Shown: positions 22,944 through 35,679 of the stretch, piece after piece | Numbering within the stretch: the stretch's first letter is position 1 | How the letters are laid out: every line of letters starts with the position of its first letter | Assembly: GCF_030247195.1 (NCBI RefSeq) | Contig: NC_080672.1 | Coordinates: 32,247,906-32,311,905 of the forward strand | Source of the DNA: Topomyia yanbarensis | Lineage: Eukaryota > Arthropoda > Insecta > Diptera > Culicidae | DNA length: 64,000 nt | Reading direction: 5' to 3' | Notes under the pieces: model-generated | The model's database searches: none | Seen by the model: the letters and a program-made list of their open reading frames with translations, nothing else | Told to the model about the DNA's origin: nothing | Program-made: the position numbers and the translations under genes

Positions 22944-24309
22944 AGAATCCGTGCACGTCCAAATCCTTTCCAGAAAAGAAAAATTCTCAGTGGATGCTGA
23001 TTTCCTGATTCTTCCAAAGGTCACTCCTGAGCTTCCAGCACATGATATTCCAATTGATCATTGGAAGCTTCCCTCGAACATTTTCCTCGCTGATCCACAA
23101 TTCCACAAGCGTGCACCGATCGATATGATTTTAGGAATTCAGCACTTCTTTTCGTTCTTCAAGACAGCAAACAGAATAAATATCTCCAGATGTGTACAGC
23201 TTCTAGCATCCAAATCTCGAGTGGCGCCGTTAAAGAAGATATCGCTACCTCGTTTAGAGCTGTGTGCTGCTGACGTTGGAGCGAAACTATACAACCGAAC
23301 CGTCGAGGCTCTCCAGATTCCTTCATCAGGATCATATTTTTGGTCCGATTCTACGGTTACCCTGCAGTGGCTGCGTGCCCCTCCCAATACATGGAAAACC
23401 TTTGTGGCAAACCGGGTGTCGGATATCCAATCCTCAACCCACGGTGCATTTTGGAATCACGTCGCAGGAACGGAGAATCCAGCGGACCTTCTCTCCCGCG
23501 GCATGCACGTCGATGATTTTCTTACTAGCAGAATTTGGAAACATGGCCCAGAATGGTTGCTACGTCTTGAAGCCAACCGGCCTGTCACCAAATTATCTGA
23601 GCATCCAGCAGACGGGAAGGAACGAGGAAAAGTGATTGTTGCTGTAGCAAGGATAAAAACCGCATCTAATACCGTCAACCCGATCTTCGCCCGATTTTCC
23701 TCGTATGAGCGCCTGCTTCGATCCACTGCCTACATTCTACGTTTCATCGACAACCTACGAAAAAAGACCCGTACCCAACCATCTCCATTCACTGGATTAC
23801 CGCCTAGCATTGCTCTAACAGTAGACCACCTAAACGCCGCAGAAAGGATGATCATTAAACTCGCACAGGCGGATTCATTCCACGATGAAATTAGAGAAAT
23901 GCAACACAACAAAGCAGTCTCAAAACGTTCGCCCATTCGTTTGTTGACTCCGTTCATAGACCCTGAGGGAATCATTCGAGTAGGGGGGAGACTGAGGCTT
24001 TCAGACCAGCCATTCCTTGTCAAACATCATGCATTACTACCAAATAACCATCCTATATCCCGGCTTATTGCTAAATCCTTCCACCTAATGCACATTCACG
24101 GTGGCGGCCGCGTAACTCTGGCTGCCATGCGAGAGAAATATTGGCCAGTGCACGGTCGACGACTTGTCCAAAGTGTCATTCGCAGCTGCTACCGATGTGC
24201 CCGAGCCGATCCCGCACCGACGGCCCAGCAGATTGGACAGCTTCCTTTACATCGAATCACGCCTAGCCAACCATTTCTGGAGTCGGTTACGTTGGACTTG
24301 TGTATCTGA
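22864..24309 (+). pseudogene. BEL/Pao pol: protease tail, RNase H, integrase N-part; RT absent
   Basis: The 481-codon frame starts in the protease region (LSRKEKFSVDADFLILPKVT, DMILGIQHFF) and passes at about 23150-23190 directly to CVQLLASKSRVAPLKKISLP, the segment that normally follows RT. The several-hundred-residue RT has been deleted. Next comes the RNase H block (SYFWSDSTVTLQWLRAPP, about 23330; ENPADLLSRG, about 23476). The integrase zinc-binding HHCC domain follows (LMHIHGGGRVTLAAMREKYW at about 24090, SCYRCARAD at about 24187). The frame ends just after the first catalytic Asp (ESVTLDLCI), where a frameshift moves to the next frame. Confidence 0.9.
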
Positions 24310-24983
24310 AGCCGATACATAAACGAGCCGCTGCAATGAAAGCATATATTTGCATCTTCGTCTGCTTCTGCACCAAGGCGCTGCATATCGGGCTGGTGAG
24401 TGACTTGTCGACGCAGGCCTTCCTTTCCGCACTTCGCTGTTTCGTCGCTCGCCGAGGGCATCCTTCCGCAATATACTCGGACAACGTGAAAAATTTTGAA
24501 GGCGCCGCCAATGAGCTGGAAGAGGTATACCGAATGCTGCAGGATGAAACTCAGATAAACCAGATCACGCCTGACACCACCTGCGAAAGAATTACATGGC
24601 ACTTCAGTCCACCGAAAGCACCACACTTCGGAGGGCTTTGGGAGGCGGCGGTGAAGGTGGCCAAGCGACAGCTGTACCGGCAACTCGGAAACTCTAAGTT
24701 GTCTTTCGAGGATCTGACTACCGTACTGATGCCGATAGAGGCGAGCATGAACTCGCGACCCATCGTTCCGTTGAGCGAGGATCCAAACGACTCAGCTGCA
24801 ATAACTCCGGCCCATTTTTTTAATCGGGAGTACTATGCACTCTTTAGCAGAACCGAATCTTTGCGGAATATCACTAAATCGACTGGACCACTACCAACGT
24901 CTTCAGCGCACATACCAGCAATTCTGGCATCACTGGAGGACAGAGTATCTGCAAGAGTTACAACGGGACACCAAAACTTGTAA
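24300..24983 (+). pseudogene. BEL/Pao integrase catalytic core
   Basis: Continues the integrase in a new frame. YLKPIHKRAAAMKAYICIFV opens the RNase H-like core, IYSDNVKNFEGA (about 24470) has the second catalytic Asp (the usual Gly-Thr after SDN is changed), and HFGGLWEAAVKVAKRQL (about 24625) carries the catalytic Glu. The three acidic residues of the DDE triad are therefore still readable, but across a frameshift. The frame leaves register near 24835. Confidence 0.88.
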
Positions 24984-25281
24984 ACCTAAAACCAACGTAC
25001 GGCCAGGAGGATTAGTTGATCTGATGGACGAGATGCAGATCCCGGTGAAGTGGCCGCTCGCCAGAATAATTGCCATTCATCCCGGGCAAGACGATCTAGT
25101 GCGAGTCGTAACACTGCGTACCAGTCGAAGAATCATCAAGAGGCTAATCACCAAGATCTGCTTGCTTCCGCTGGAAGAACGGGATGCCGAACTACCGCAC
25201 GGAGGCGATCAACCCACAACCCACCCTGCGGAAACCCAAAAGGATCACACTGGAGAAGAACTCAAAATTTATTATACTTGA
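24835..25281 (+). pseudogene. BEL/Pao pol C-terminal DUF5641-like domain
   Basis: After a frameshift the end of pol reads YQRLQRTYQQFWHHWRTEYL (about 24884) and then PGGLVDLMDEMQIPVKWPLA and IIAIHPGQDDLVRVVTLRTS. This pattern, a W-rich helix followed by a small beta barrel, is found at the end of BEL/Pao polyproteins downstream of the integrase core. It ends at a stop at 25279, about 75 bp before the right LTR. Confidence 0.85.
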
Positions 25282-25354
25282 ATTTTTTTATATAATATTG
25301 TAATATCTATAATTAGGAAAAAATTGAAATCTATATTTTCAAAGTGGCGGCGAT

Positions 25355-25834
25355 GTTGCAACACTGATGCCACAGATCAATGTTGCGCTGTGCTATAAAA
25401 ATGATCGTTCGAGTGTGTGGACGAGCCCAATCACTTACAGACGCGAAACCACTTGCACTACCACAAGCGCGCAATGTAAGTGATAAGGTTCCATCACTTC
25501 TGCTGCCCACCATCTCGATCAGTTCTGTTAGTACCATCGAGTCGATCACACGTTTGTTGTACTGAACAGGTTTAATTAGAGGCTAGTGAAATATATATCT
25601 AAACCATTGATTAAAGTTTTTGGCGAGCAAGTAAATTGCCTTGTTATTAGGAGATAGTGAGGTTTGATGTGATATCTGGACATCCGAAACCCTCGGCTTG
25701 AGCTATTTTTTACTCACCGATGAATAGCCGCATGTGCTACTGATGGTTGATCAATTTAGTTGCATAATTGCCCGTACCGTCGTTCTATCAACCATCCCTG
25801 GTATTTCCCAGCCTATTTCGATCCGGTCACAACA
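25355..25834 (+). repeat. BEL/Pao 3' LTR
   Basis: 480 bp, starting TGTTGCAACACTG right after the purine-rich AAAGTGGCGGCGA. It matches the left LTR apart from a few changes near the start. Confidence 0.95.
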
Positions 25835-25839
25835 AAGGC

Positions 25840-27542
25840 AGATAGTGGAACAATTGGCTCCTGTTACTTGAACCATAATAAACCGTTAATCAAATAATAA
25901 TTGATAGCAAAACTATAATAAAACGAATCGGTACCCTTCAAATGAGACTCCATTAACAAATTGCAACTGCTTTTCTTCCGGCACCTCGCTAGGCCCCATT
26001 TTATATCTAGCAGTAGGTCAAGGAATTTGCGTTTTAACTTCGCCTCCCTAGAACCCGGCGTTTAGCTTAGTCTCTCTGGTACCGAATCGGTGCCAAATTT
26101 TGATGAGACGAAATCGAAACGCCTTTCGCGATTTACTAAACAAAAAGCTGTTTTCAAAAAGAACGTTCCTAATCATTCCTCGCTTTTATTTTTATCTGTC
26201 ATCTTTCTCATTCTTCGTTCCAGATTGCTTTCCGAAAAACGGCAATACAATAACGCAACGCCACAATCGCGTGTCTTTGTCACCCGCGAAAATGTCCTAT
26301 TTACCGTAGACATCAGCAGCGCCTAGTGTATGGTCGTCTTCGTCGTCGCCACGATGATATACATAATCATATTCCGCGTTCGATTCCGCGCGCATTTTTT
26401 ACTTCTCGAGCAGAATGTCTCTTCGTGGTAAAAGTTCTTTAGCGATAGCATAGTTTGTTTTTTTTTTTGGTTCAGTTCCACCCAACCAAAACAGTGGGTG
26501 GGCTCGCTTTCTTCCACACTCTCCTGCATCTGTTTATTTCTTCTTACGAAACTGGTTACGAATCCAGAAAAGAAATCACAAGCTTCACCCGATTGGCGCG
26601 CCCACACCAAACACACACCGGGGACTGTGTAGTGTGTTTTTTATTTATTTCCTGTATTGTATGAAGCCTTTATTTACTTTCTTCTTCTTCTTCTTTGAGC
26701 ATGAGGTGTGTGCTCGAAACTGTTTCGCAGGATTTTTTTTTCCTTCACTCTGAAGCTTTCATTTCAAGTGTGGTTTTCCTCCAGCAGTGCAAGGAAACAG
26801 GAATAACAAAAGTGGTATGGAAAAGTTTATATTTCATTTCCATTTCGTTTGCTGCGAAAAAAAGAAGCATATTCTTATGGCTTTCCTCTATGGGGTCCTG
26901 TGACAACTGAAATCAAGTTCTATGTTTTGCTCTGTACACAGCAAACGACACATCTGGAGGGCGGTGTTGCACAATGCAATTGCAGTTGTTTGGAACACGT
27001 TTCAAGTTTGTCGATTTAGGAGGTGAAGCTGCTGACTGCACTATTTGGTTGAATTGATACGATTCAAAAGTGCCGAAGAGGGGAGTCTTGTGCGTTTCTC
27101 TGTGACGCTGTACGGAAAGGATCGACGTGGAATCAGTATGACGTTGAGGGCAGGAGGCGTTTTAGATGGAAGCATTTAGGTCGGATGAGTTTGACAATTT
27201 GCTAACTTTTAAAGCATCGATGAAAACTTTTAGTTTCAACCGACTGCAAATTTATTTATTATACTTGTTTTGAACACTTCGTATTGGATAAACAATCGAA
27301 TATACATCAATAAATGAATTTGTGAAAGGTTTTGCTATCTCACTAGCCATTCAAAACAATATGTATCTAATCGCATTTATCGCAATCAAGACTTTGAGCT
27401 AACCCTAGTCTTTCTTCACATCTTAGCGCAAATTTGATACTAATTTCTTTTTCTTAACCACTACGAAGTTTCCTATCCACGTCATCCAAACACACACACC
27501 CCTTCAGTGAGGAAGAAGTTTTCCCGATCCGTTTCCCATCCA
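25840..27542. other. Intronic DNA without recognised genes
   Basis: Contains short low-complexity tracts (26460 T-run, 26680 TTC repeat). Frames at 26090, 26323 and 26455 are short, overlap each other and show no domain. No TIR or LTR boundary was seen. Confidence 0.5.
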
Positions 27543-27863
27543 CTACTCTTCAACAAAGTTGTATCCGGAATATTCATAAGTCTTTTCCTCGCAGCATCGA
27601 CGAAATTCCTCTGCATGCATAGCTATTCTTCGATCTTCCGTTTGGCGGGAATATGTTTGATAGAAGCTGCTCCCAGTTAAAGCCACTTCAACCAAAAATT
27701 CTTCGATCGAGTTTGCCCGCTTTCGCATGCCTTGCACGCATCGCCAACTGTAATTTGCGTGCGGTATGCCAAAGTGTAGCAGCGGCACCCGTTCGCATAT
27801 AGCAGCGTGTGTAGCCGGAATTTGTAGCACTTCAAGGAAAGTTTTCGTTTCGACACCATTCTG
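27543..27863 (-). CDS. Possible host coding exon of unknown function
   Basis: An open minus-strand frame of about 100 codons, in charged, non-repetitive sequence, runs to a stop at 27543. It includes PLLHFGIPHANYSWRCVQGM and SIEEFLVEVALTGSSFYQTY. Directly upstream is a fair splice acceptor (CCGCCTCTGGTATCCCAG, exon from about 27863), so it could be the terminal exon of a minus-strand gene. I recognise no family and see no signal peptide or membrane segment. It sits inside the first intron of the Ig gene, so it would be a nested gene, a skipped exon or chance. Confidence 0.28.
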   Translation of the reverse strand, partial: QNGVETKTFLEVLQIPATHAAICERVPLLHFGIPHANYSWRCVQGMRKRANSIEEFLVEVALTGSSFYQTYSRQTEDRRIAMHAEEFRRCCEEKTYEYSGYNFVEE

Positions 27864-27869
27864 GGATAC

Positions 27870-30180
27870 CAGAGGCGGAAATATATTGATAAATATGTTT
27901 TAGTTAAACTTTTTCTTGAAAGGTATAGAATTTTGACGAGTGAAAAGCAAGAAAATTCAGACGACAAACTGTTACAGTGTCCTTTCAATCAGGAATTGCT
28001 AACACTAACCGCTTTCGCCACAAAGTGAGCCATTTACCAATATTTATACCAATGGCCACTTTAAGTTTGATCTTGTTGTTATACGACACTACCAATCTCA
28101 TTCTAGGACGTGACCTCGACACAAACATAACTAGAATCGGCAAAAAAACAACCACATCCACAAACTGCCAAGCCAAGATAATTACTAATCACCCAAACCG
28201 ATTTAATCGAATGAGCAATCACCTGACCCAGTTACGCTTTTCACCAGAAACACGAAAGGTGTGCGTGTGTGACACTCACTGCTGTGGTGCTGAAAACAGA
28301 TGCGGCAATGAACTAACTCGTGGACTATATAGTGGACCCTGGGAATGACACGATTTGCAAGTCTAATCGATCCGAGCCAAAGAGCAATTACTCTGTAGAT
28401 GATGGACCGTCGCTCGGCCGTGGTGCGTAGGTTCCAATCTAATTGACGGTGATGGTAATTATCGCTTCGGTGAATGGGGAAATTCTTCGGTTCGGGCTGC
28501 GGTTCAGTTCGATGCCAGCCGGAAGCCAGCAAATGACGTTTGTATCGGTGTGGTGAGGTGAGATTTATGTCGCCATAGAGGTTTGCGTTTTCAACAGTTT
28601 AACGCCAATTAACACGTTTGATTGCGAGGTAACAATTTATGTTTGTGTTACTGATTCATGTGCGAGAGATTACAAATTACGTTGTGTAGAGAAACGTGTA
28701 CTATGTGTTGGAGGTAAAGGCGACATAATCTTATTAATTATTCGAATATATCGATGTAATTAACCTCGACATATCGAAACGGGATTTTGCCGCTGTTCAT
28801 CATGTTTATCCTTTCATTTGGGATCAGTATTATTCAGTTAGGCTGGTTGGATTTTCAAGAGGAAAAATATGATTCACTCGAATATGAATAGCCGGTCATA
28901 AATGCGATTAAACCGAACAAATTGATCAGCTCCGCGAGCTAACGACAAACCAGTTTGGTTTCTGTGGCGAAATAATTTTGAAATACCTAATCATAGTGTT
29001 GACAGTAGGAGTTAGTTTCTAAATGGTAGTTTCGTGCATGTGCCGCTCGAAATTTAACAGCGGTACTAAGAGACAATATCAATCTGATAATTAATAAGTA
29101 CACTCACAGAGAGGGCGAAAATTAATTGGTTGAAGCTAAGCTATTTTACATTTATGTACTTCAGGGGAAAACTAATTGTTAAAGATTAAAAGGTTGTGTA
29201 CAGGACACGACCACGGTAACATAAAAAATGTAGCTTTTTTCCAAGACCGTGCGCTACTACTCCAAAAATATATATAACACGAGCAGCTTCATTATTGAGG
29301 GATGTGGTGTAGAAGCCCGCGCTCGCCAAAAAAATATTCAGTTCTTCCACAAAATATGAAATCTCATTCTACAATAAAATTTTCACTAATGTACTTTTGA
29401 ACTTTCTTAATTTTTAAATTTATTTTTGGCTAAACAAATGGATTTTTTTAATAAATAACAGTGTTACTATAGTAAAAATCTGAAATTCTGACAAATTTCG
29501 GATTTAACCATATCCAGTTTGAAACTAATACAATGAACCTATTCTGCGGCGCTTGGTTTACTAAAGTTGTTTCAATGTGGAACTAGATCTGAAACAACTA
29601 CATCCCCAGTATAGCGTTTTGTTTAAGAATTTCGCATAGTTTCGTTTCAAAATTTAAATTGGTTTACAGCGCCGTTCCGTTTTTTATTTAATTTGAAACA
29701 CGTTTAAAGCTGTTTTGCTACTTTTGGATTGATTACCAAAAATCGTTATAGATTGGCTTCACCACTTGTCGAAAACCAAACTGAAGCTGCTCTAACATAA
29801 CTCGATTCGATCGCCCATCAAAATCTACAACTAACCCCGCCTTTAAGTAAGCCCAAACCCAGTTGAGTCCGCCCGTGCTTTCAAAATACCTACAGAAGCA
29901 TCTTGTCAGATATCTTAGTGATAAAAAACGCATTACGTATATCCGAAATATGAAACGTGTGTGACAATAGTTTCAAAAAGACATTCCCCGCATATAGTCG
30001 GCGATTTGCACCTTGCCGTGTCTTCTCATAATTTCCCTGATCGCAAGGAAAGCAGCAGGAAGAGGGAGGAAGTAGAATTGGAAGGGAGGGAAAAATAACA
30101 GCACAAAAATAAACAGCAGGTAGCTTAAATTCACTCGCAAGTCGATTGCGAGAAAGACTAAAGCTCATTACCGCATTGAA
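27870..30180. other. Intronic DNA, no supported genes
   Basis: Mixed unique-looking sequence. Short frames at 27977, 28203 and 29733 lack any recognisable feature. I see no repeat boundaries, tRNA or LINE signature here. Confidence 0.45.
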
Positions 30181-30660
30181 TAAGAAATTTTAGTATGTCT
30201 TTGTGTTTCAGTTCCCCAAACACGGTGTCGTCTATGTAAGGATAGCCGACAAGTCGAAATCGCAATTGAGCTACTACTGGTCAGTTGCATATCAGATGAT
30301 ACGAGGTTCCGTGGTCATATTCACAAAGATCACATGAAAATGGTTCAGCGTGTTGAATAGATGCCATGTGATAATTGAGTTTGCAGTGGCCGGTTAAAGC
30401 CCTGATTAGTATGCCGGAGTTCCGTTTCGAAAAATGTAGGAGATTTTTCGAACTCACATGGCACGGTTGTTCCAGTAACGCCTTTGTTTGGCGACACGCT
30501 TGTAGATTTTTCAAATAAATGCGGTGCTCGGACGAAGCCATTCATTTTCAGTAATACCGAAAAGTCCGGGTGACAAGGTAGATAGATAGTGTTGACAATG
30601 CTTAGTTCTTCGATTTGGGTTCGACATGTGATCACTAGCTTGAAAGTAAATGCCGGACAA
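30181..30660 (-). pseudogene. LINE ORF2 C-terminal fragment
   Basis: The minus strand encodes LIRALTGHCKLNYHMASIQH and SCDLCEYDHGTSYHLICN. This is the post-RNase H pattern of R1- or LOA-like LINEs: a LTGHxxLNYHL-type helix, then a CxxC...H...C metal-binding cluster. The upstream part (30345-30635) is in a second frame, so the copy is frameshifted as well as 5'-truncated. Confidence 0.7.
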
Positions 30661-30727
30661 GCTCTGTTAAAGGGCCGATCGTACCACGCACATAATCGCG
30701 AAGATTTCTGCTTGAAATACAGTATAG

Positions 30728-33700
30728 TAGGGTAGATGTACTATAATTCCCCCCCCCCCCCCCCCTAAAGCATTTGTCTTCAAAAAACCCTTGAATTTTT
30801 AACAGTATTGAACTGCTATAACTAATTTGATTTTATCATTCTTTTCAGGTATCATATAATAACAAATAATCCTGATTAAAAGTTATTAAAAACATTCAAT
30901 TAACGGAAAAATAACAATATTCTGAATCAAGATCTGTTTTAATTTTCGTCCCCCCAAATTTTATCTTCGCCCCCCTCTTGCTCTATTGTTTCGCCCCCGT
31001 GCATCCGCACAATTTCACGAATTCTATCATGCTGCAATATCACAGAATAGGCAATAGAGAAAAGATTAGACAAATCCAGGTTGTATTGTCAATAGCGAAG
31101 TATTAAAGAAATAATACGTTAACTTAAAAGCGCTTGTATTCATTCTATCCATTTACGGTTTTGGATTCAAGATAGCTCATTTTCCAAGGTCAACAACTAT
31201 ACAATAGGTGAAAGGGATAAACCATTCGAAAAATACTCAAAATACTTGAAAAATCAGGACACCCCAAAGTTTCCCTCTACCAAAATAGTTACAGTGAAGA
31301 TTGTCTGGTTCTACCATGAAATGCATTTGGAAACTCCTTTTTTCTTAAAAGTTACAGCCAGCTGAAATAGCCAATTACAGAAATATCAACTGATATTCTT
31401 TTTGCAAATCGTGTATGAAACAGTTAGATTTTTTGTAGTAGACTAGAAGTAACAAAAGCATTTCACTAGGTTTTCAGCTAAATCTACATAAATCTCTAAA
31501 AAAGCCTTCAATCCCACAAAAGTCGTTGAGATATAATGTGCAAAGTTATTGTGCGGGTTCATGATTTTTTGCAGAATTTTTAATTTAATTTTTCAAAGGT
31601 TTTTCTGTGATAGTTTTTTTTGGTCAAGTCTCCGTGGGGAAGAATTTTGAAAAATCATACCAAAAAATAATGACATAAAGCATATTGTAATTATATTTTT
31701 TCCATATTGTCGGGTTCATTAGGTAGCAGTAAAAATATAGAAGGGTTACGTTTCATAAATTTCGATTTTTTAAATGCATTCTTTTTAAGGATTAACTGTA
31801 CTGCATACATTGCATGTTCACACGTCACGAAATCAGTCATATTACTGCTAACTTTGTTTACTAATACTAAAATATATAGACTGATGTTTGGGGTGGAATT
31901 TTTTGTGGCGTGATAAACATTAACAGTAGATAGCAAAGCATAGTAAATATCAGGAATTTTGTATTTTTCTCCAGCTTATCGCCACTTGTTCAAGTCTCCC
32001 CATAAAATCTTGGTCAAGTCTCCCCAACATTGGTTATTGCGTTCAATGCCGTTCAAGTTTTACTAATAACTATTACAATATTCAAAATCATTTCACTGCT
32101 TCATAAGGAGTAAGATATATGAGTCCTTTAATAGTAATTTGTAGTCGAATAGATATGTCCATACAAAGTTTGATAAAAATATATGATTTAATGTAAATTT
32201 ATTAATTACGGAATATTTTCTATAAAGAAAGGATTTTTCATTCCAATCTTTTAAAATTATCTTAAGGGATCGAAACAAGTACAAAAATATTTTTGAAAAA
32301 AATTTAAGAACCGAATAGAAGACGTCATAGCCAAAAATAGAATCTTGCGCTTGGTCATATCTCCCCATGTTCCCCTGCTCACTTATAGTAATCACAGACA
32401 GAAACTCCGTTGTACTTGTTTTAAATAAGCCTAATAATACTTTCCAAATGAATTAATTTTTGTCTTGTTTCTCTATAAGCTATTAACAAGATGAATGGAG
32501 AGGATGTATTTTTACAGGTTTTGTCTTCCTTCCAGAGAACGCTCGAACCTGCTCGATATTTTATATACTTTTTAGAGAACGCATGACTCATGAAATCATA
32601 AGACTTTTTGACTGTCTTATATATTTGTGGAAGCGCCATTCTGAAACATTAATTTTGACAGATGAGTCTCATGAATCTTTGTAAAGAGTTTCTCCATTGT
32701 TTAAAAATTTATTGCAAGGGATCTAAAAAATTTAATCGAAGCAGTGCAAATGAATTTTATTGCTCCAAAAATAGCTGAGGTTTCAAGCTAACAATTGAAA
32801 CCTTTGACCGATAAATTATTTCACGTCTACCTACCTAAAAGGTCGATTTGCTTAGTTAGGTCCTAATAGCCCCGGATTCCCCTAAATATTTCTACAACGC
32901 CAAACAATACGTTTGTGAAATGTTTTAAAAATACTATTAAAGTAGTTTAATTGAATTGTTAATAACATATTTTAGAAATCGAGTGCAACTGCGCGGGATT
33001 CGAAAATATGTAGATTGCAGAATCTCATTATTTTCACTGCAGTTGCAGTTTAGGGAGAGGGCAGTCTTGCAGCGCTCTGATTTTCCCAGTTAGAGTTAGA
33101 GATGTGAACCTAGAAAGTGAGATTTTTCATTCGAAAAACGCGAATAACTCTGTAAATACAAGCAGGGTAGCGTCTTTTACTGTCTACATAACTTTCTAAA
33201 ACCTTAGAAATCGCCCTAAAAGAAATTTTGGTGAAAAAACTGATTCGAGGGACGTTTGACAAACAGCGCCTTATATCTCGAAAACCAAAAGTCTCCGAAA
33301 GAAATCTTCGTGGTATGTTTTTCTACAACTTTACTGAAGTGAGTATTCTTCTATCTGAATTATTGAAGAAAATAAATTTCGTAACTCACTATTAGGGGGA
33401 TCAATCATCGATCTGATAGGATCGAGAAAAAGGGGAGTTTCATTTCAAGAAATTTCGGCAGAGACCGCACATAGCTAAAATCCAAAGTATTGGCGCAATC
33501 AAAAAAGCCTCTTTTTGCTCTGGATCACTGTAGAACGGGGCGAAGATAGAAACCCATAGAAAGAAAAGAATGCTATATAGGATTTCGCCAGGGGCGAAGA
33601 TTAGAATTAAGTTTCATTTTGCATTAATTTTCGCCACTTTTTTAAATTGTTCAAACTTAATGAAATAATGGTAATTATAGCGGATGTTCGTTGATATGTA

Positions 33701-34029
33701 TTCCTGCGATGCTCAAAATCAATACCATCGAATATTCTACAGCTCAATCATAAAATCTATACATTTTTCCCAGTGATAAAAATCATGACCATTTTTAGTT
33801 TTCAAGAAAATTTGTGCTCTACAGGAATGACTCTATTTACGATCAAAAATATGATATGAACTATTCTTATTTAAATGAATGTAGTTTGCATATTTTAATT
33901 GTCTTAGTTTGTTTTTTAATATTCGTCAAAAAGTAAAGCCCTGATCGTAAAGCAGATAGCATTATTTGTAGTTGTTCTATAAGGGGGGCGAAAATTGGGG
34001 AGGGGGCGAAAAATGATACGTCTACCCTA
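30728..34029. mobile_element. TIR-bounded 3.3-kb non-coding element (putative)
   Basis: TAGGGTAGATGTACTATAAT at 30728 pairs with the reverse complement of the right end (TAGGGTAGACGTATCATTTT, ending 34029), 15 of 20 positions. Both are followed inward by C-rich or G-rich runs (30751 onward; about 34000) with a TTCGCCCCC motif repeated inside. It contains no transposase frame. A motif like TGGTCAAGTCTCCCC recurs at about 31622, 31987, 32011 and 32352, so the middle may be a second, nested element. No TSD was found, which keeps confidence moderate. Confidence 0.5.
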
Positions 34030-34599
34030 TCTACCCAGCGAGTGAGATTGTTCCAATCTCATTTCGCGACAGTAGACACCAGCACCAGAACGTATAACAG
34101 AAACAGTATAACCTGGAAACCACTCCTGTCGAGAGGGAACCTTCATATGGAATGTCCTGTAAAAAAAACTACATGAATCCACGTAGGTATTTGAGTAATT
34201 TAAAAATAATTTTTAGATTTTTTTGATATTAACTCTCAATGTTGGCCATGTAGGTAACCTCAGTACTAGCTGGCATCCAAAGGGCGACAAACCCCACATT
34301 GTGTCTTATAGAAATTCGAGTTTTCTCGTTCGTTTTCCGAGGTTTTAAGAAAAAGTAGTCAATCGATTCGCCATCAATAAACGTTATGTTGTAGCTCACA
34401 TATCGGAGAACACGATAAAATACTGTTTTTAGTTGAATTGCATTGTACGTTGACGTTTCGACCCAAACAGTCGTTTCTGAAGATGGGTTTCCATTCACAT
34501 ATTTGCTATGTATGGCTGTTTGCTATTTAATTTTTCGAAAATTCTAGTGAAAATGTCACATTGAAAGTTGACCGAGCAATAAGGGATCAATAGAAGCAC

Positions 34600-35130
34600 G
34601 GTATATTGTCGGAAAATTAGAAAACGTGGAATCAATTATTATCTTTCGTTATAGAATTATGGTGTTTTCGAAAAAGTTGCTGTATCGCACCTAACGCTTT
34701 TTTTGGTTGAGGCATACTAATTCGGACAGCCACTACGGCGGAGATGTTATCATCTTTTTAAAAAAGCTAGATAGAAATGTGGTATTTTCAAGAAAGTTGT
34801 AGGTCCCATTATTTTAAATATATATCTTCTGAAGATGCAAACTTTATAGGTGCTGTATGTTTCGAGATAGTGCATGTTTTAGTTAAAAATTGTATTCAAG
34901 GATTATGTTTCCAAAAATGCGCCATATTTCAACACTTGTAACACCTACCAAATTAGTATTAGTTAGTTATTCTATCTCGTTCTGTTAAAATATTCATAAC
35001 AGCGCCGGCCAGGTGACTGAATTCCGAACTAATTTGAAATGATCAAATGCAGCACTAGATGCCATGCAACAACTTTGCCAAAGATACCATAACTAAAACG
35101 AAAGGTAAGGAATTGTGGTTGTGGGTTCAG
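34600..35130. repeat. Diverged dispersed repeat related to 19280-20000
   Basis: Contains the same vocabulary (TTTTCGAAAAAGTTGCTGTA, CAAGAAAGTTGTAG, CAACTTTGCCAAAGATACCA, CAGCGCCGGCCAGGTG). Non-coding, with no clear ends. Confidence 0.45.
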
Positions 35131-35522
35131 TCATCACCGAATAACTGATGGCACTTAAATTCTGGAATATGCCCGGTGCTTGGGGCATCTCAAATTTTGC
35201 GATAGTGGACAATATATTCAAAGAATCTGTAATTGGTCAGCAGTGATTTAGACCTGCAAATCGAAATAATTTAATGTCTATTTTAATGGATTAAAATATT
35301 ACGATTGTGCCGGTTTGTATGGAAAATTCCTATGTAACCGTAGAAACCAACCTATAACTCCGGAACCAAAAGTCAGATCTGAATAAAGGGGTTATATACA
35401 AAGTTGTGGCGAAAAAGTGAGCTAAGTTCGTGATTTTTTAAAGCCCTTTATGCATTTTTTTGAGGACAGCTCGTTGATAGTGCTATCGAAGCTCGAAAAA
35501 AATGAATTAAAAAAAAATACTA

Positions 35523-35590
35523 TACTATGTGATACTGAAACATCGCTTGACCGCCGCTGGTTTCAAGCGATGTTTCAGTATCACATAGTA
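35523..35590. other. Perfect 28-bp hairpin with 12-nt loop
   Basis: Arms 35523-35550 and 35563-35590 are exact reverse complements (TACTATGTGATACTGAAACA... paired with its complement), with loop CCGCCGCTGGTT. It abuts a fragment of the hAT MITE family at 35590-35665. It could fold as RNA from either strand; whether it is processed is unknown. Confidence 0.9.
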
Positions 35591-35679
35591 AGATCCGGGA
35601 GGTCCGGGTCCTGCCGAAAATTTTCAACTTGTTAAGAAATTTTAAACTAGTTTTATTTTTAAAGTAGCAACCACTCACT

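Larger units (their letters stand above)
20198..25834 (+). mobile_element. BEL/Pao LTR retrotransposon, RT-deleted, 5-bp TSD
   Basis: Two near-identical LTRs (20198-20678 and 25355-25834) flank a gag-protease-RNase H-integrase body. The 5-mer AAGGC precedes the left LTR (20193-20197) and follows the right one (25835-25839), so both ends are fixed. The order of domains, the DUF1759-type gag, the A17-type protease region and the C-terminal DUF5641-type domain are those of BEL/Pao. The whole RT segment between protease and RNase H is missing, and several stops and frameshifts interrupt the rest. It is non-autonomous. The LTRs differ by about five substitutions and one single-base indel, mostly in their first 60 bp, so the insertion is fairly young. 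Confidence 0.93.
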
